DNA of 64,000 bases from Stenogyne calaminthoides. Its lineage: Eukaryota; Streptophyta; Magnoliopsida; Lamiales; Lamiaceae. Shown here in pieces: positions 11,213 through 21,717 of this stretch. The position numbers and the translations under genes are program-made. Position 1 is the first letter of the stretch. Every line of letters starts with the position of its first letter. The notes beneath the pieces were generated by a model. That model saw nothing but the letters and a program-made list of their open reading frames with translations. It did not search any database and was not told where the DNA came from. Location of the stretch: NCBI GenBank assembly GCA_037126765.1, contig JBBCBC010000024.1, positions 15,163,554 through 15,227,553 of the forward strand, given 5' to 3'.

Positions 11213-12738
11213 TGTTGGGAAATTTATAGTTTTGATGAAAGTTCCAAAAACACATGTAATAGGACAAGTCGACTTAGTTAGTCACCGATGTTTATATTAC
11301 TCCGCTATAGGAGACCAAATTGATAATGATTGTATAGAACAACCGATGAAATAGATAGGTCACATATTGAGGGGGAAACTCAATATGTATAGGTCGATCC
11401 AAGACTCAAAGGACACCGATATCCGATGGGGCCGAATGCAAGACAAGAATAGAAGATCGATCGATCGATCTAGTCGATATCTCACCGAGTCATAAAGCTC
11501 AAACACGTAATACTTGAAGATCGATGACTTCCGTAAGATCGCACTGTAAGACCTACATCACCGAGTCCGCTAGTTGAAGCTAAGTCAACCGCACCGAAGA
11601 CTTATCAGTAGATCGATCGATTCAGACCGATCAGTCACCACCGTGAAATCGATGTTTCACCTAATCATACGCCGATGATCCGAACAAGAAGAATGTCAAG
11701 CTTAGTTGGAAGAACATCACCGAAAAGTGAGTCCGCTATCCAATAAGAACAAGACACGATGATTGAGCCGCAATTATGGGATTTGATGCTACCTCTCTCG
11801 GGCTACAAAAATAGATTCACGATTGCCGCTCTCAAGCACGCCACATCAAGCCCGTAAGTCTATCAAATATAGCCTCAAATTCAAATTGCTCTCCAACGGC
11901 TCTTTTGATTTCAAGGTCTATAAATATGGGATCACACTTCAGAGTGAAAAAACTAAACGCCGAACAATCAAGAAGCTCAAGCTAATATCGACTTCCGCAC
12001 AAGAACACGGTAACAAGAAGATTATTTTTTATTAAGTGTTCATCCCATAAGTTCTTAGCATAGAAATCTTTTCATCTAGTCGTTAGGGCCGCTTATACTA
12101 AGAAAAAGATTTCATAGTTGAACCAAAACAATCTTACCCAAACCCCCAAGTTAGGTTAAGTTGTTTAGCAAGATTTCGCATCAGGGTTTCTAGTTCTCGA
12201 TCTTCCGGGATCGGTTGAGTGTGAACTCCTTAAACATCTAGTTGGTGTACCGTGGTTGGACTTACACATAAAACAAAGTCCATTGGTTAAGTAGGTGCCC
12301 TTGTGATAGGGAAGAGTGGACGAGGGACCGGGTTTGTCCAACCACTATAAATCTTGTGTGCCTTTACCGCTTTGATTAACCGACATACACAATCGCACAC
12401 AACCTTTAAAGCGCATACATATTCCAAATTGAGATCGCTTAGCACCAAGCTTCGATTCGATCAAACTTGACACTTCACCAACTCGATTAAAAGATTAACT
12501 TTGGAATCGATTTATCAAAACCGGTTTTTCACACGGTAAAACTTAAGCTTCCGCACACATCGCTTAATTTGATAGTTACCTAACCGACCGCCTTCAGCGA
12601 CAAGAAGTTGGTTATCACCAAACCGATTCACTCAAGACTCGATCGATTAATCGCCCTCACACCGACCGCAAGAAAAAGTTTTCAAGTCTATTCACCCTCC
12701 CCTAGACTTACGCCCTCACTAAACCCGCTCGACCTACA
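11213..12738 (+). repeat. E1 3' LTR
   Basis: Starts TGTTGGGAAA and ends CTACA, matching the 5' LTR end to end. Relative to the 5' copy it repeatedly loses CA from CAG or changes CTGA to CCGA/CGA, for example at 11455-11490 against 300-345. Apart from those sites the two LTRs are nearly identical, implying a young insertion. Confidence 0.93.
11919..11925 (+). promoter_or_regulatory. TATA box in E1 3' LTR
   Basis: TATAAAT in the same context as 781-787. In a 3' LTR it could start read-out transcription rightward, antisense to the E2 gag beyond 12739. Confidence 0.55.
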
Positions 12739-12743
12739 ATATG
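12739..12743. repeat. target-site duplication of E1, right copy (atatg)
   Basis: Direct copy of 53-57, immediately after the CA end of the 3' LTR. Confidence 0.9.
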
Positions 12744-13339
12744 GCATAGAAGCAATATCTTTGGTGTTTTCAATCACCACGGCATGAATATCTCATTTCT
12801 TAGAGAGTCCTCTAAGGATTTTCAGAGCAATCTCTCTTTTGGGATATCTTTTCCCAAGAGCACTCAGATCATTCATAATGCTAGTGAATCTGACTTCAAG
12901 TCTTTCAATGGATTCACCCTCTTCCATTTCAAAACCATCAAATTTGGCAATAGCCACATATAGTTTGTTTTCTTTGATATGATCGCGCCTTGACACATTA
13001 TAGCAAGTGTGTCCGAAATTTCTTTAAGCGCTTTATAGTGAGAAATCATTCCCATAAAACCATCATCAATATTGCTATACAGTGTATCCTCAACAATATA
13101 ATCCAAGTTAACCAACTTCCTCTCTTCAGGAGTAAGCTGATCATCAGATTTGGGAAATTCATCCCTTGATCATCTTTTTTCAAAGATCGAGATCTAGGAT
13201 TAACCACCATATACTCAAAAGGTCCTTGAGACACAACTCTCCTCATTCTCTCATGTTTAGAATACAAGTGTGCCTACATTCTCAATCTCCATAGATCATA
13301 GTTCTCAACTGAGAACATAGGTAGTTTCTTAGAAGGCAT
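12744..13339 (-). pseudogene. E2 gag N-terminal part, interrupted by E1
   Basis: Start chosen at the minus-strand ATG at 13339-13337, about 125 bp after the LTR, because the frame begins MPSKKLPMFSVENYDLWRL, a classic copia gag opening. Later minus frames carry NKLYVAIAKFDGFEMEEGES and RFTSIMNDLSALGKRYPKR, then KILRGLSKK, the UBN2/gag core. Two frame shifts separate them. The coding sequence runs on into 57-1 across the E1 insertion, so this gag was already broken when E1 landed or was broken by it. Confidence 0.85.
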
Positions 13340-13448
13340 GATGAAATAGCCTTATAAGATATCAACAGTAGGATCTATTCAGTAGACCACCAAAGTCTCT
13401 CAAGAACAAGACTATGGCTACCAAAGCAAGTGGTCGGCTAGAACCACC

Positions 13449-13463
13449 GCTTCCGATACCACT
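13449..13463 (-). other. E2 primer-binding site
   Basis: Minus strand reads TGGTATCGGAAGC just after the LTR end, close to the TGGTATCAGAGC complement of initiator tRNA-Met. Confidence 0.75.
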
Positions 13464-14069
13464 TGTTGGTCCCGGTAAACGAAGTTCCACACGTAATGGG
13501 GGAGGAATACACGCATATAGTGATTTTTAACTTTTTCAGAAAATACTATAATCAGAGAGTCAGGTTGTCCTGAGTTTCAGTCCTGATAAGCACAAAATGC
13601 CCTCAGTCAAAGTCTATTGAGACAATACCACTGAACGGCTTTCAGAGAATTCAGATTAGCTCAACTGATTCTGAGTTTCTACAACAGAGTCCAAATAAGC
13701 TTGGAGTAGATAATAATCTTACCGACTACTCAGGAGAGTTGATCAGTTTGACAACTATCTATATTAGCTTATTTAGAGTGAGGAATGTGTAGGCCCTAAG
13801 CTTATACTCCTTTTACATTGCTGAAAATATTTTCTTTAATGAAACAATGGTTAAGGCTGTGATCAAGTTAATGCAACCTTAGTGGATTGTTTCCAACTGA
13901 ATTTCAGAAAACTTCGGAATGCGTTCAGTGAAAATATGCAATAGATAATAATGTAAAACAGAAAGTAAACAACACAACAATTATAGTGGTTCAGAGGCTA
14001 AAGCTCCTATGTCCACTCTCTCTGATCCTCAGAGAAATTCCTTCACACACTACTTCTACTACCTTAAGC

Positions 14070-14235
14070 TTTCAAACTGAACTCAGCAACTTACTAACTT
14101 TCTACCATGAGTTTTCAGACTGAACTACTGCAGCTTACTAACTCAACACACACACAAGCGTTCAGACTGAACAATCAACTTACTAACTTCTTCTCTAGAG
14201 TTTTCAGACTGAACATAACAACTTACTTACACTTT
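14070..14235. repeat. short degenerate tandem repeat inside the E2 LTR
   Basis: The motif TTTCAGACTGAAC followed by ACTTACTAACTT recurs three to four times with spacing of about 50-60 bp. The homologous LTR at 50915 carries the same array (51490-51640), so it is a feature of the LTR family. Confidence 0.6.
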
Positions 14236-14537
14236 ACAACTCTCACTTCTCCAAAAACTACACACACAAATTACCTAATCAAAGGGTTTGGGTTTTGATT
14301 GGTTTCCAACTAGGGTGAGATATCCTTTTTACAATCAAACACAAGTAAAACGCTAGGATATCTCTAACTAAGCTTTGGGTATATCTTAGATATAGGCATA
14401 GTAAATGAGCTCTCTTCAAAGAAGAAACACTTGGGAAATTCTTAGGGTTTCGAGTGCTTCACAAGATTGCTTGAATTCGAATGAGCTCTGGAGTTGCTTT
14501 GATTTCCCGTAACCTTGAAATGTCCAAGGCCTCTGGT

Positions 14538-14544
14538 ATTTATA
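14538..14544 (-). promoter_or_regulatory. TATA box in E2 LTR (minus strand)
   Basis: Plus strand ATTTATA, i.e. TATAAAT on the minus strand, in the context CCTATAAATACC. Conserved at 51955-51961 and 56672-56678 in the sister LTRs. Confidence 0.6.
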
Positions 14545-15236
14545 GGCAACTCTCCTGAAGTTTACCTTTGAAAATTATTCGTTGGAGAGATAAAGATTCA
14601 GGGTTTCTTCTTTGAACGACAATATTAGGGTTTGAACTCACCCTTGCATGTTAGGAAATATCCAGACAAGCAGCCAATCACCAATTTCTGTGAACAAGAC
14701 AAATATCAACGCTGAAATTCTTAAGGGACATGTCGCTTTCAGTGTCAGTAATGTACGCTGTTGTCGCCTCCTCACTGGTTGAAATTTTCCTTTGAACAGA
14801 GACAAACAAAACGGCTCTTTTAGTCAACCACAATGATCTGATATTTTCCTTAGTGTTCACGATCGTATAACATTCTCTTTGTTTGTACTAAGAATTAACA
14901 AACACTATTAAAGCTGGAAGTGACTTGTTCAGGGTCTTTTGATTCAGTATAAAACAGTCTTCAGGATCTTCTGGTCTTTAGGATCTTCGTTCTTCAGGTT
15001 CTTCTGTGCTTCAGTATGTTTTAGGTCTTCAGTAATCTTCTGAGATCTTCAGTCCAAAACTTTGTTAAACCTATCTTATCCTCGAATCAGATTCCGGCGA
15101 CTATACATAGACAGATAATCCTGAATCTAGATACAATTTGAAACCTGATCCTATACTACCGAGATTGTCCTGAAACTTGTCATACTCAGGGGTTTTGGGA
15201 TCTAATCAAAATCTCTATTAAATTCACCTCCCAACA

Positions 15237-16611
15237 TTATCAATGTTAAAATGATGTATAATAAATTCTGAAGAAATTTAATATAAGTTTTTTGGAGAAA
15301 TCAATAGATATGATCTTGATTTTATTTGTAATATATAGATTTAATCATGATTTTTTTAGAATATACCTTGGGTTTTGGGTTCGTTTTACTGGTTCTTCTT
15401 TCATTGATGCTTTTAATTGTTGGTGTTCTTGCCAACAATTTCAGAGTTACACTGCCTCCGGGTTTGGGCATTTGTTTATTGTGGTCGTTTTGAGGAGGTT
15501 TTTGTTTCTCTTTATCTGTGGTTTGGGTTCTGCTGCGTTTGCTGGTCTAATTGTTGCTTTTACATTTTCTGGGTGTTATAGTTGGTGTTGTTTGTGCTCT
15601 GCACTTTTCGGTGTGGTTTTGTTTTGTGGTTTTCCAATTAGTGTTTGGCAGCAGGAGTTGTTTTGTTGGTCTTGCTGGGTCTTTCGGCCTTGTGAGAAAT
15701 GTTTCTTTTGTTAGACGTGGTTCTTTTGGGTGTCTTCTTCAGCATCAGATGAGGTTATATGTGGGGTTTTTCCTGGTTTGCTTGTTGTACTCTGGTTTAG
15801 TTGCTGGTTATGGGTGTATTTTGTTTGGCAGCTTGTGGGTGATTGGCTTGTTGATTGTGGCGTGGTATGAGGTTTGTGGCCGGTGTTTTGGAGGTTTGAG
15901 CCGATTTTTTAGGCTCCTTCGGTTTGCTTTTGTCTGCTTTTTCTAGCTAGTATAGTGGTTTCTGTTGTCCAGCTATCTCTCCTTTTATTAATGTTGGGGC
16001 TGCTTTGTCCGCCTTTTGTGGCTAGGTTAGAGGTTTTTTTGTTTTTCTTAATAATGGGCCGGCTCTTGGGCCTTTTCTAGGCTGGGCATGAGTGCCCTAT
16101 TTTGGGTTTTTTAGATTTTTTCATGTTTGTACTTGTTTGCTCTGGACTGGCCCACTTTGGGGACACCCATTTGTTTCACCTTGGACCGGGTTGTGGTCCC
16201 TCTTTTTCCTTTCTTTTTTATATTAGATTTGATTTCATTAAAATATTTTTTTTTATCATGACATACATGTATGTAATCAAATTGTGAATATATATTAGAT
16301 ATATACCCAAGATTATTTTCTCAATTCATTATTATTTATTATATTTTTTTCAAAGATTCGTCTCACAATTTGACCATAATTTTTTGCGGGAAAATCTAAT
16401 GATTTTCAAATTTAGAGTGCTTTCTACTTTTATATATGTATAGATATAGATTATAAAATCTATAATATCTTGTGTAATGTAAGGTAGGGACTAGAAATTA
16501 TAAATATACGGTTGAAATTAAATTTAAAATTAGAGTTATTGATATTAGAGAGATTTTAAAATAGAGTGATTTGACTTAAAATTTGAGAATTGTATTAATA
16601 GACAAGAAAAG
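15237..16611. other. spacer with a strongly G+T-rich tract (about 15380-16230)
   Basis: Right of E2 about 850 bp of the plus strand is G+T-rich with few A or C, running open for 140 and 131 codons in two overlapping frames. The predicted proteins are Cys/Phe/Leu/Val-rich with no domain, which follows from the base skew. It ends in a T-rich stretch near 16250. A 7-base match, atcatga, near 15345 and 16255 could be a trace of a target duplication. The tract resembles the G/T-rich 3' region of the retroposon at 40350-41170, so a non-LTR retroposon tail is possible. No gene is supported. Confidence 0.4.
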
Positions 16612-16669
16612 AGAATGAAATAATAATGATTGTAAAATGTAAATTTATAGAAATCCTAAAATAGATTAT
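16612..16669. repeat. dispersed AT-rich repeat, copy 1 (interrupted by gypsy LTR)
   Basis: About 58 bp resembling 50353-50410 and, more loosely, 50200-50247: GAATGAAATAATAATGA, then an A-rich run, then AATAGATTAT. Copy 1 stops exactly where the gypsy LTR starts at 16670, whereas copy 2 continues, which supports the LTR boundary. Confidence 0.55.
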
Positions 16670-17515
16670 TGATACAGGATAAATGAGACTTATTCCATAA
16701 CAATGAATTGAGAATTGAGACTTGGCTGCCTAACTTGGAATTGTTATAATCAAGTTAGAGTTGAACCTCTCTAACATGTGAACTGTATCCTGAGAGACGG
16801 ATCTCTCTGAAACTGACATACACTTATCTCCGCAATCAGATTTGTACATAAGGAAACATCCTAGAGACACCGTGAAGGCAACCATAGGTTGTGGACTTGA
16901 TGATGTCACCATGGGAGAGCCACTTCTGAGAGTCATAGTTTGCTCTCACCCATACATCGAACCTTAAACTGCCATGGAAGGAGTCATTATCCTTCTATGA
17001 CGTTAGAGTGTATGAAAAATCAGATGTGTCAGGAAAAGGACACCTCTCCTGCCAAAATCAAGTAAATATATTCTCCACTACCATTATGTTCTTCTCATAC
17101 CATTAGAATGACACAATGCAAAGGACAAAGATACCCTTGTGGGGGCATGATATCCCATTTCTACCCCACAAGGAGAGAATATATAAACTAATTCATTTGT
17201 ATTACAAGGTAAGTTACATTTATTTCACACACTGAAATGTGTTCTTGGTGTTATTGAGAAAAATACTTTACTTTCTTGATTCCAGGCTGACTTGTGCATC
17301 GGAGGATTGACGTCGGAGCAACCTCCGGTCCAATTTTGTGTAGGGATTTTGCCACTATTAATTGAGGCTTTCGGTAGCAGTTTTCTGGAGCCAATCACGA
17401 CTCAAATGTTGCTCGTTTTTTCTCAAATCACCATAAGGAGGCTTGTTTGGTAATTATCTACCTCTGCCTTCCTTTCTCTCTTTGTTGTACGTGGGATCTG
17501 AAATCAACCACATCA
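16670..17515 (+). repeat. Ty3/gypsy 5' LTR
   Basis: Begins TGATACAGG and ends CATCA (TGAT...ATCA termini, 846 bp), followed after two bases by a gypsy-type PBS. A TATA-like TATATAAAC is at about 17180. CAG/CTG are intact. No second LTR is seen in the window, so only the 5' end of this element is present. Confidence 0.75.
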
Positions 17516-17517
17516 AC

Positions 17518-17535
17518 TGGCACCGTATGTGGGAA
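17518..17535 (+). other. gypsy primer-binding site
   Basis: TGGCACCGTATGTGGGAA differs in two places from TGGCGCCGTCTGTGGGAA, a PBS sequence widespread in plant Ty3/gypsy elements. It lies two bases after the LTR end. Confidence 0.8.
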
Positions 17536-18263
17536 AATTTGAATTTTGGCGTGAGATTCTTATGATTTTTCCTTGAACTGATGATGTGTACGACTTTAAT
17601 GTGTTAGATATGCATGAATGTCTTTATTTCGCTCTACTTGTTGATTAACATGATTAATATGTGTGATATATGTGATAATGTTGAGATTATGGTGTATTTT
17701 GAACTAAAATGCTTAGATATATACTACGATTCACGTGAATGCCCCGAGTTCTGTTTAATTTCGTGAAGGCATGAGCTGATATAGGCTACGCATGATAAAT
17801 GTTATTTCTATTTAAGATTTTGATGAGATTTGGTTCATATTATTGATAAATTTCGTGTCGAAGGCATTTTTAATTGATTTTTTCTTTAGAAATTTCGGTA
17901 TGTTTGATTGCTCTGCTTAGTATCTCTCGAAAAGATGAGAGAAACATAGGCCCAAAGCGTGCGAGAGTAGCCATTTTCCAGTGAGAACACTGCGGCGAAG
18001 GAGTATCTTTGTTTTAAAAAAATAATGCAAACATGGATGCTTGTGAGAAATGCTTTACCGTGAACATTTGGATTATTTTGTTCACGATAAGCAGATATTC
18101 ATATATCTTAGAAGATTTATACATCTTTGCTTCATCGCCTGGCCTCGGCTCGCTTTATAATATTAGGTTGTCAATTGCTCCGTAGGCACACGGTCGGTTT
18201 TGTCCTTGTTTGCTCCATATTCGCCAGAGCTTTTCGTCGCTTCATGGGCGCTATTATGGAAAA
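17536..18263 (+). other. gypsy leader, truncated by the LTR array
   Basis: About 730 bp of AT-rich leader without a convincing gag. A 71-codon frame from 18127 crosses the junction into the next LTR and is not a gene. The element stops at 18263 where a minus-strand LTR of another family begins. Confidence 0.5.
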
Positions 18264-18464
18264 TGTGGGGAATAAGTTGCACAGATCTATTCAGGGTGAA
18301 TATTTAAATATAAATTTAATTATTAAATTATTACTAGCATGAATTAATCCTATATTAATTCAAATAATAATCCAAAAACATATCATGCATATAATAATTC
18401 ACGTAAAACCAACGCATGCGGAATTCTAAGAGTTTACGTGAACGTACCTCTTGGGATGGCAACG

Positions 18465-18638
18465 GTGTGGCTGAATAGACTAACCATAAGGACTTCCCAA
18501 ATATTCCCTTAGCCCTCGTTCGACTATCCGGTGGAAGGATTCTTGTGAACGATTTAACAAAAGGAAAATAAAATATGTTGCACCACCTTTGTGGATTTAC
18601 TAATTTTTCCAGCACATGAAATTGTACTTGGGAATGAA
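18465..18638. repeat. left arm of 174-bp inverted repeat in L1
   Basis: Near-perfect reverse complement of 19036-19209. In the sister LTRs this segment is single copy and continues directly into the TATA region. Confidence 0.85.
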
Positions 18639-19015
18639 GATATGTATTCTTGGAATACAAGATTATCTCATTAAATCCAAGAAATCTTCCACTTGATTAA
18701 TTCATATGTGTTTTTCGAAAAAATTAGAAAATATAGGGCAAGAAATATTTTCTTGATTTTCTTGAAAATATATTATGGAAGATATGTATTTCTTGAAAAT
18801 ACAAGAATATCTCATAAATTCAAGAAAATCCAAATCTTGGAATCTTGGACCCCAATATTTTTCGAATTCCATAGCAAATAGATAAGGTGGGATTTTTTGT
18901 GGAATATTATGATTATGGGAAAAAGAATATAGGAGATATATTCAAGATTTCTTGGAGATCAAGAAAAGATTTTCCCACATCATATTTTGCCAAAATTTTC
19001 GTCCACCCTAGTACC

Positions 19016-19022
19016 TATAAAT
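19016..19022 (+). promoter_or_regulatory. TATA box of L1, flipped to the plus strand
   Basis: TATAAAT followed by AGGGGATGATT. In L3 and L5 the same core lies on the minus strand (24491-24485, 30121-30115). The inverted core makes L1's promoter point rightward. Confidence 0.6.
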
Positions 19023-19035
19023 AGGGGATGATTCT

Positions 19036-19209
19036 TTCATTCCCAAGTACAATTCCATGTGCTGGAAAAATTAGTAAATCCACAAAGGTGGTGCAACATA
19101 TTTTATTTTCCTTTTGTTAAATCGTTCACAAGAATCCTTCCACCGGATAGTCGAACGAGCTCTAAGGGAATACTTGGGAAGTCCTTATGGTTAGTCTATT
19201 CAGCCACAC
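19036..19209. repeat. right arm of 174-bp inverted repeat in L1
   Basis: Reverse complement of 18465-18638; the loop is about 400 bp. The left junction shares GGAATGAA with both joining sequences, i.e. 8 bp of microhomology. Confidence 0.85.
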
Positions 19210-20298
19210 GTAAGGGAATACATATCTTCATTCCATAACAAAATTCAAAGAAAATCTTTCTCCCAACTTCATCCATAATTTTCGAAATATTATTGGAAAA
19301 ATAAGCAACATTATTTATTTTATTTTAATCACCTTTTCAGTTAATGGAATATATGTTGGGCTACTCAGGGGGCCTTTAGGAGAATTAAGATTGGACCTTC
19401 TAATGGACCTTGAATATCTAATATTGAGCCACAATATTATTCAAGCCCATAAATATTAATTAATCCCACTACATAATTAATATCAGACTATCCATCTTAA
19501 CCCATATTACAAAATAATATGGCTCCCGGTCATTATTTCCCGTGTTTAAGATTATCTAGCCCATTAATTAATTCAAGCCACTGAAATAGATTTCCATTAA
19601 TTAATATCTTTTATCCTTGGTCAAGGAACGGTTCAACATTATTATCCATACCGGAAACTAATTCCACTTGCAAGATTTGGTATTATAAAACTTATGAACT
19701 CCCAAGGGGGGCAAATCAAACAAAGCGTATTGCACAAGATTCTTCAGATAAATCTTAGCAATCACATGTGACTAATAATATTGCCCAAGATAAAAAGTAT
19801 TGAATCTCATTGATTCGCTACCCATGATAAGTCAAAGCAATAGTTACCAATCCCACGTGATCCTATTTAAGGGACGAAGGTTAAGAAATAACGAACCACC
19901 GAGGTCTAATTCTTCCTTGTTCGCCTCAAGAATTTATCCTCCTATAGGTCCTATTCAAAAGATCATTCATGCACTAGTGTAATCTCTTGGTCAAGACAAG
20001 CCAATCTCGAGCCTTACACTTCAACCTTTCACGATGGGTTGTTCATTTCATCTAGGTCATGAATAGCGTACTTTTTAGTTACAAGGGACCGTTAATTTAA
20101 TCTTCTCGTGATCCGGTATCACTAAATTAACTACAATGTAACACGCATTTTACTTATTGAAACAGCTTATGCAAGAAATATATGTAACATTCAATAATAT
20201 TTAAAGCATCGATGATAAACAATTTATTTCAAGAAATAAGTCCGAAAAATTCAGCCGATTATACAAAGTAAAAAGCAAACTTTCCAAAGATAATCCCA

Positions 20299-21192
20299 AA
20301 TGTAAAAGTGATCCAAGAATTGCTTCACCAACTGGTCTAAGGAGTTAACCAAGGAGCGGAGCTAAGGATGAGAACCATCTGTGGGCCTGGTCGCCCAAGG
20401 TTAGAGGGAAAAGCCGCATATGTCACATTTGTGGCCCCGATACACGCCGTAGGAATTGTATTTCACGATGTGGACTCGGGGATCTAAGTTTCCATTATAT
20501 TTATCAAGGGAAGTGGTGTTGACCTTCTTCGTGTGGGAGGCCAAAGTTATCGCCGCCCCTGTGGGCAAGGATGGAAGCGTTGTCTCAGCGACTTGTCCTG
20601 CTTGGTCGACCTGGTTGTCCAGCTGGTCCTGGATTACTCAGAACGATTGAATGAGGGCCGCAATATTATTATCACGGGGATCGGGACATCGGGGGGCGAC
20701 CTTCCTGCCGAGGTGGCTCAATGCAGACACCCTCTGCCCTTCGTGAAGTTCTCCATGGGCGCCCTCCAGGAGTAGCCACTATAGTTCTTCGTCCGTCAGG
20801 TCTGGGTGTGAGTGTGCCTCATCCTCTACCCGATTGGTCCTCCTCCTGACCACCACTCGTCCCAGTTGTTAGAAGAGAGAATTATTCTAAAATTGCCTTG
20901 GCACTCTCCGAGCCTTTTAGGTACGAGATTCCTCGACGACAATTGTCCTTCGGATCGGGACGACGCCTAATGGAGGCAAGTTGGCGCCCGTGTAGGCCCT
21001 AAAGACGCATTGCCATACGGGCGTTGGCTTCATGAGCCCTATATGGCTATTTTCTGGTCCTTCGCTCATCGAAATCGATGTGTCTTTTATGGGCGGTACA
21101 CTTTTGCGCTTCTTCATCTTTTTCCGGTCTTGAAAACTTCCCCCAATCCTTGGGTCGTGGATCCGTGGATTGGTGGAAGGCTTCTTGCCCAT
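20299..21192 (-). pseudogene. Ty3/gypsy gag fragment, unit 1
   Basis: Start at minus-strand ATG 21192-21190: the frame opens MGKKPSTNPRIHDPRIGGSF and stays open to about 20917. After frame shifts comes the capsid core: SLDKYNGNLDPRVHIVKYN (about 20517-20459), a shifted RW-F block AHRWFSSLAP (about 20400-20360) and LVKQFLDHFY (about 20345-20305). This is the Retrotrans_gag (PF03732-type) pattern. The frame ends inside this core where L1 begins, so the rest of gag and all of pol are missing. Plus-strand frames over it (20456-20775) are shadows. Confidence 0.75.
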
Positions 21193-21717
21193 CTCAAGGG
21201 TTGATTCAGGGATTACTTGTTGATTCTTGTTTAGAGCGATTAGAGAGATTTTTTTGTGGGTGTTCCTAAAAAATTTAGAGAAGATTTAAGAAAAATTTCC
21301 TAGATAGAGCCAATTATCAGAATTCCTAATAATTCATCTGACAACAATAATTATAGTGAAACTACAAATAACAGGAATGCAATGAACAAACAAGATTTGG
21401 TGACCCAATTTGCCAAAAAGGCTACGTCCGGGGACAATATCAAGCAAGAAAAATAATATAGTGCCTAGAGTCTAAAATTTGATCCTATACATCATCCTGA
21501 ATTCTAATAATTATAGAGTTTACACTGGACAAAGGCCTCCATGGGCCTGGCCGATACAAACCCTAGAAATTAACTACTTTGACGGATCTTCGGTCGGCCA
21601 GCTCTTTGATACGGGCCGTGTATGTCACCGGATTTCTCACTTGCGGAAACACCTTCTATAGATATCTACTTCAAATAGGCCCCATGGTAGCTATCGGATA
21701 TCATCCATAATTGCCTC
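21193..21717 (-). other. 5' leader of the gypsy gag, unit 1
   Basis: AT-rich untranslated sequence upstream of the gag start on the minus strand, repeated at 26819-27337. It ends at the TGTTGGGG start of the plus-strand LTR, and its own LTR is not seen. Confidence 0.5.

Larger units (their letters stand above)
58..12738 (+). mobile_element. complete Ty1/copia LTR retrotransposon E1 (Sirevirus-like)
   Basis: Seen: two near-identical LTRs (58-1604, 11213-12738) starting TGTTGGG and ending TACA, a 5-bp TSD, an initiator-Met-type PBS, gag, a pol region ordered protease, integrase, RT, RNase H (the Ty1/copia order), about 3.5 kb after pol with traces of an extra ORF, and a polypurine tract. The total is 12.7 kb. 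Long LTRs, large size and a post-pol ORF fit the Sirevirus lineage, so I call it Sirevirus-like, not proven. Every ORF is broken by indels, many at CAG/CTG sites, so functional status cannot be judged from this sequence. It is inserted in the gag gene of E2, opposite to E2's orientation. Confidence 0.92.
12744..15236 (-). mobile_element. E2: minus-strand copia element, 5' portion
   Basis: On the minus strand this is a 5' LTR (15236 to 13464), PBS, and the N-terminal part of gag, cut by E1 at 12743 and resuming at 57. Pol and the 3' LTR lie outside the window. The LTR family is the same as at 50915-52701 and 55792-57661. Most of this segment keeps CAG/CTG intact, in contrast to E1. Confidence 0.85.
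13464..15236 (-). repeat. E2 5' LTR
   Basis: On the minus strand it begins TGTTGGGAGG and ends GGACCAACA. It aligns along its length with 50915-52701 (same orientation) and with 55792-57661 (opposite orientation). It holds a minus-strand TATA box at 14544-14538 and a block with tandem AACTTACTAACT-like pieces (14070-14230) near the R/U5 side. Confidence 0.9.
18264..20298 (-). repeat. minus-strand LTR of the array family (L1), internally inverted
   Basis: The left end TGTGGGGAATAAG matches the TGTTGGGGAATAAG end of L5. The right end GATAATCCCA is the complement of the TGGGATTATC start. It aligns with 24106-25940 and 29726-31569 except that 18639-19209 is in opposite orientation. There is no PBS on its left side, unlike L3 and L5. 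The family is copia-like (PBS in sister copies TATCGAGCCA). Confidence 0.8.

Noticed and set aside
58..12738. RIP-like or deamination mutation as cause of the CAG/CTG pattern
   Set aside because: The changes are mainly deletions and CTG to CCG; deamination would leave C-to-T or G-to-A transitions.
15292..15946. Overlapping 140- and 131-codon plus frames
   Set aside because: They follow from the G+T-rich composition; Cys/Phe/Val-rich products with no domain and no start context.
18127..18342. 71-codon plus frame
   Set aside because: It crosses the junction between gypsy leader and L1 and has no domain.
20456..21269. Plus-strand frames of 60-80 codons
   Set aside because: They are antisense to the gypsy gag identified on the minus strand.
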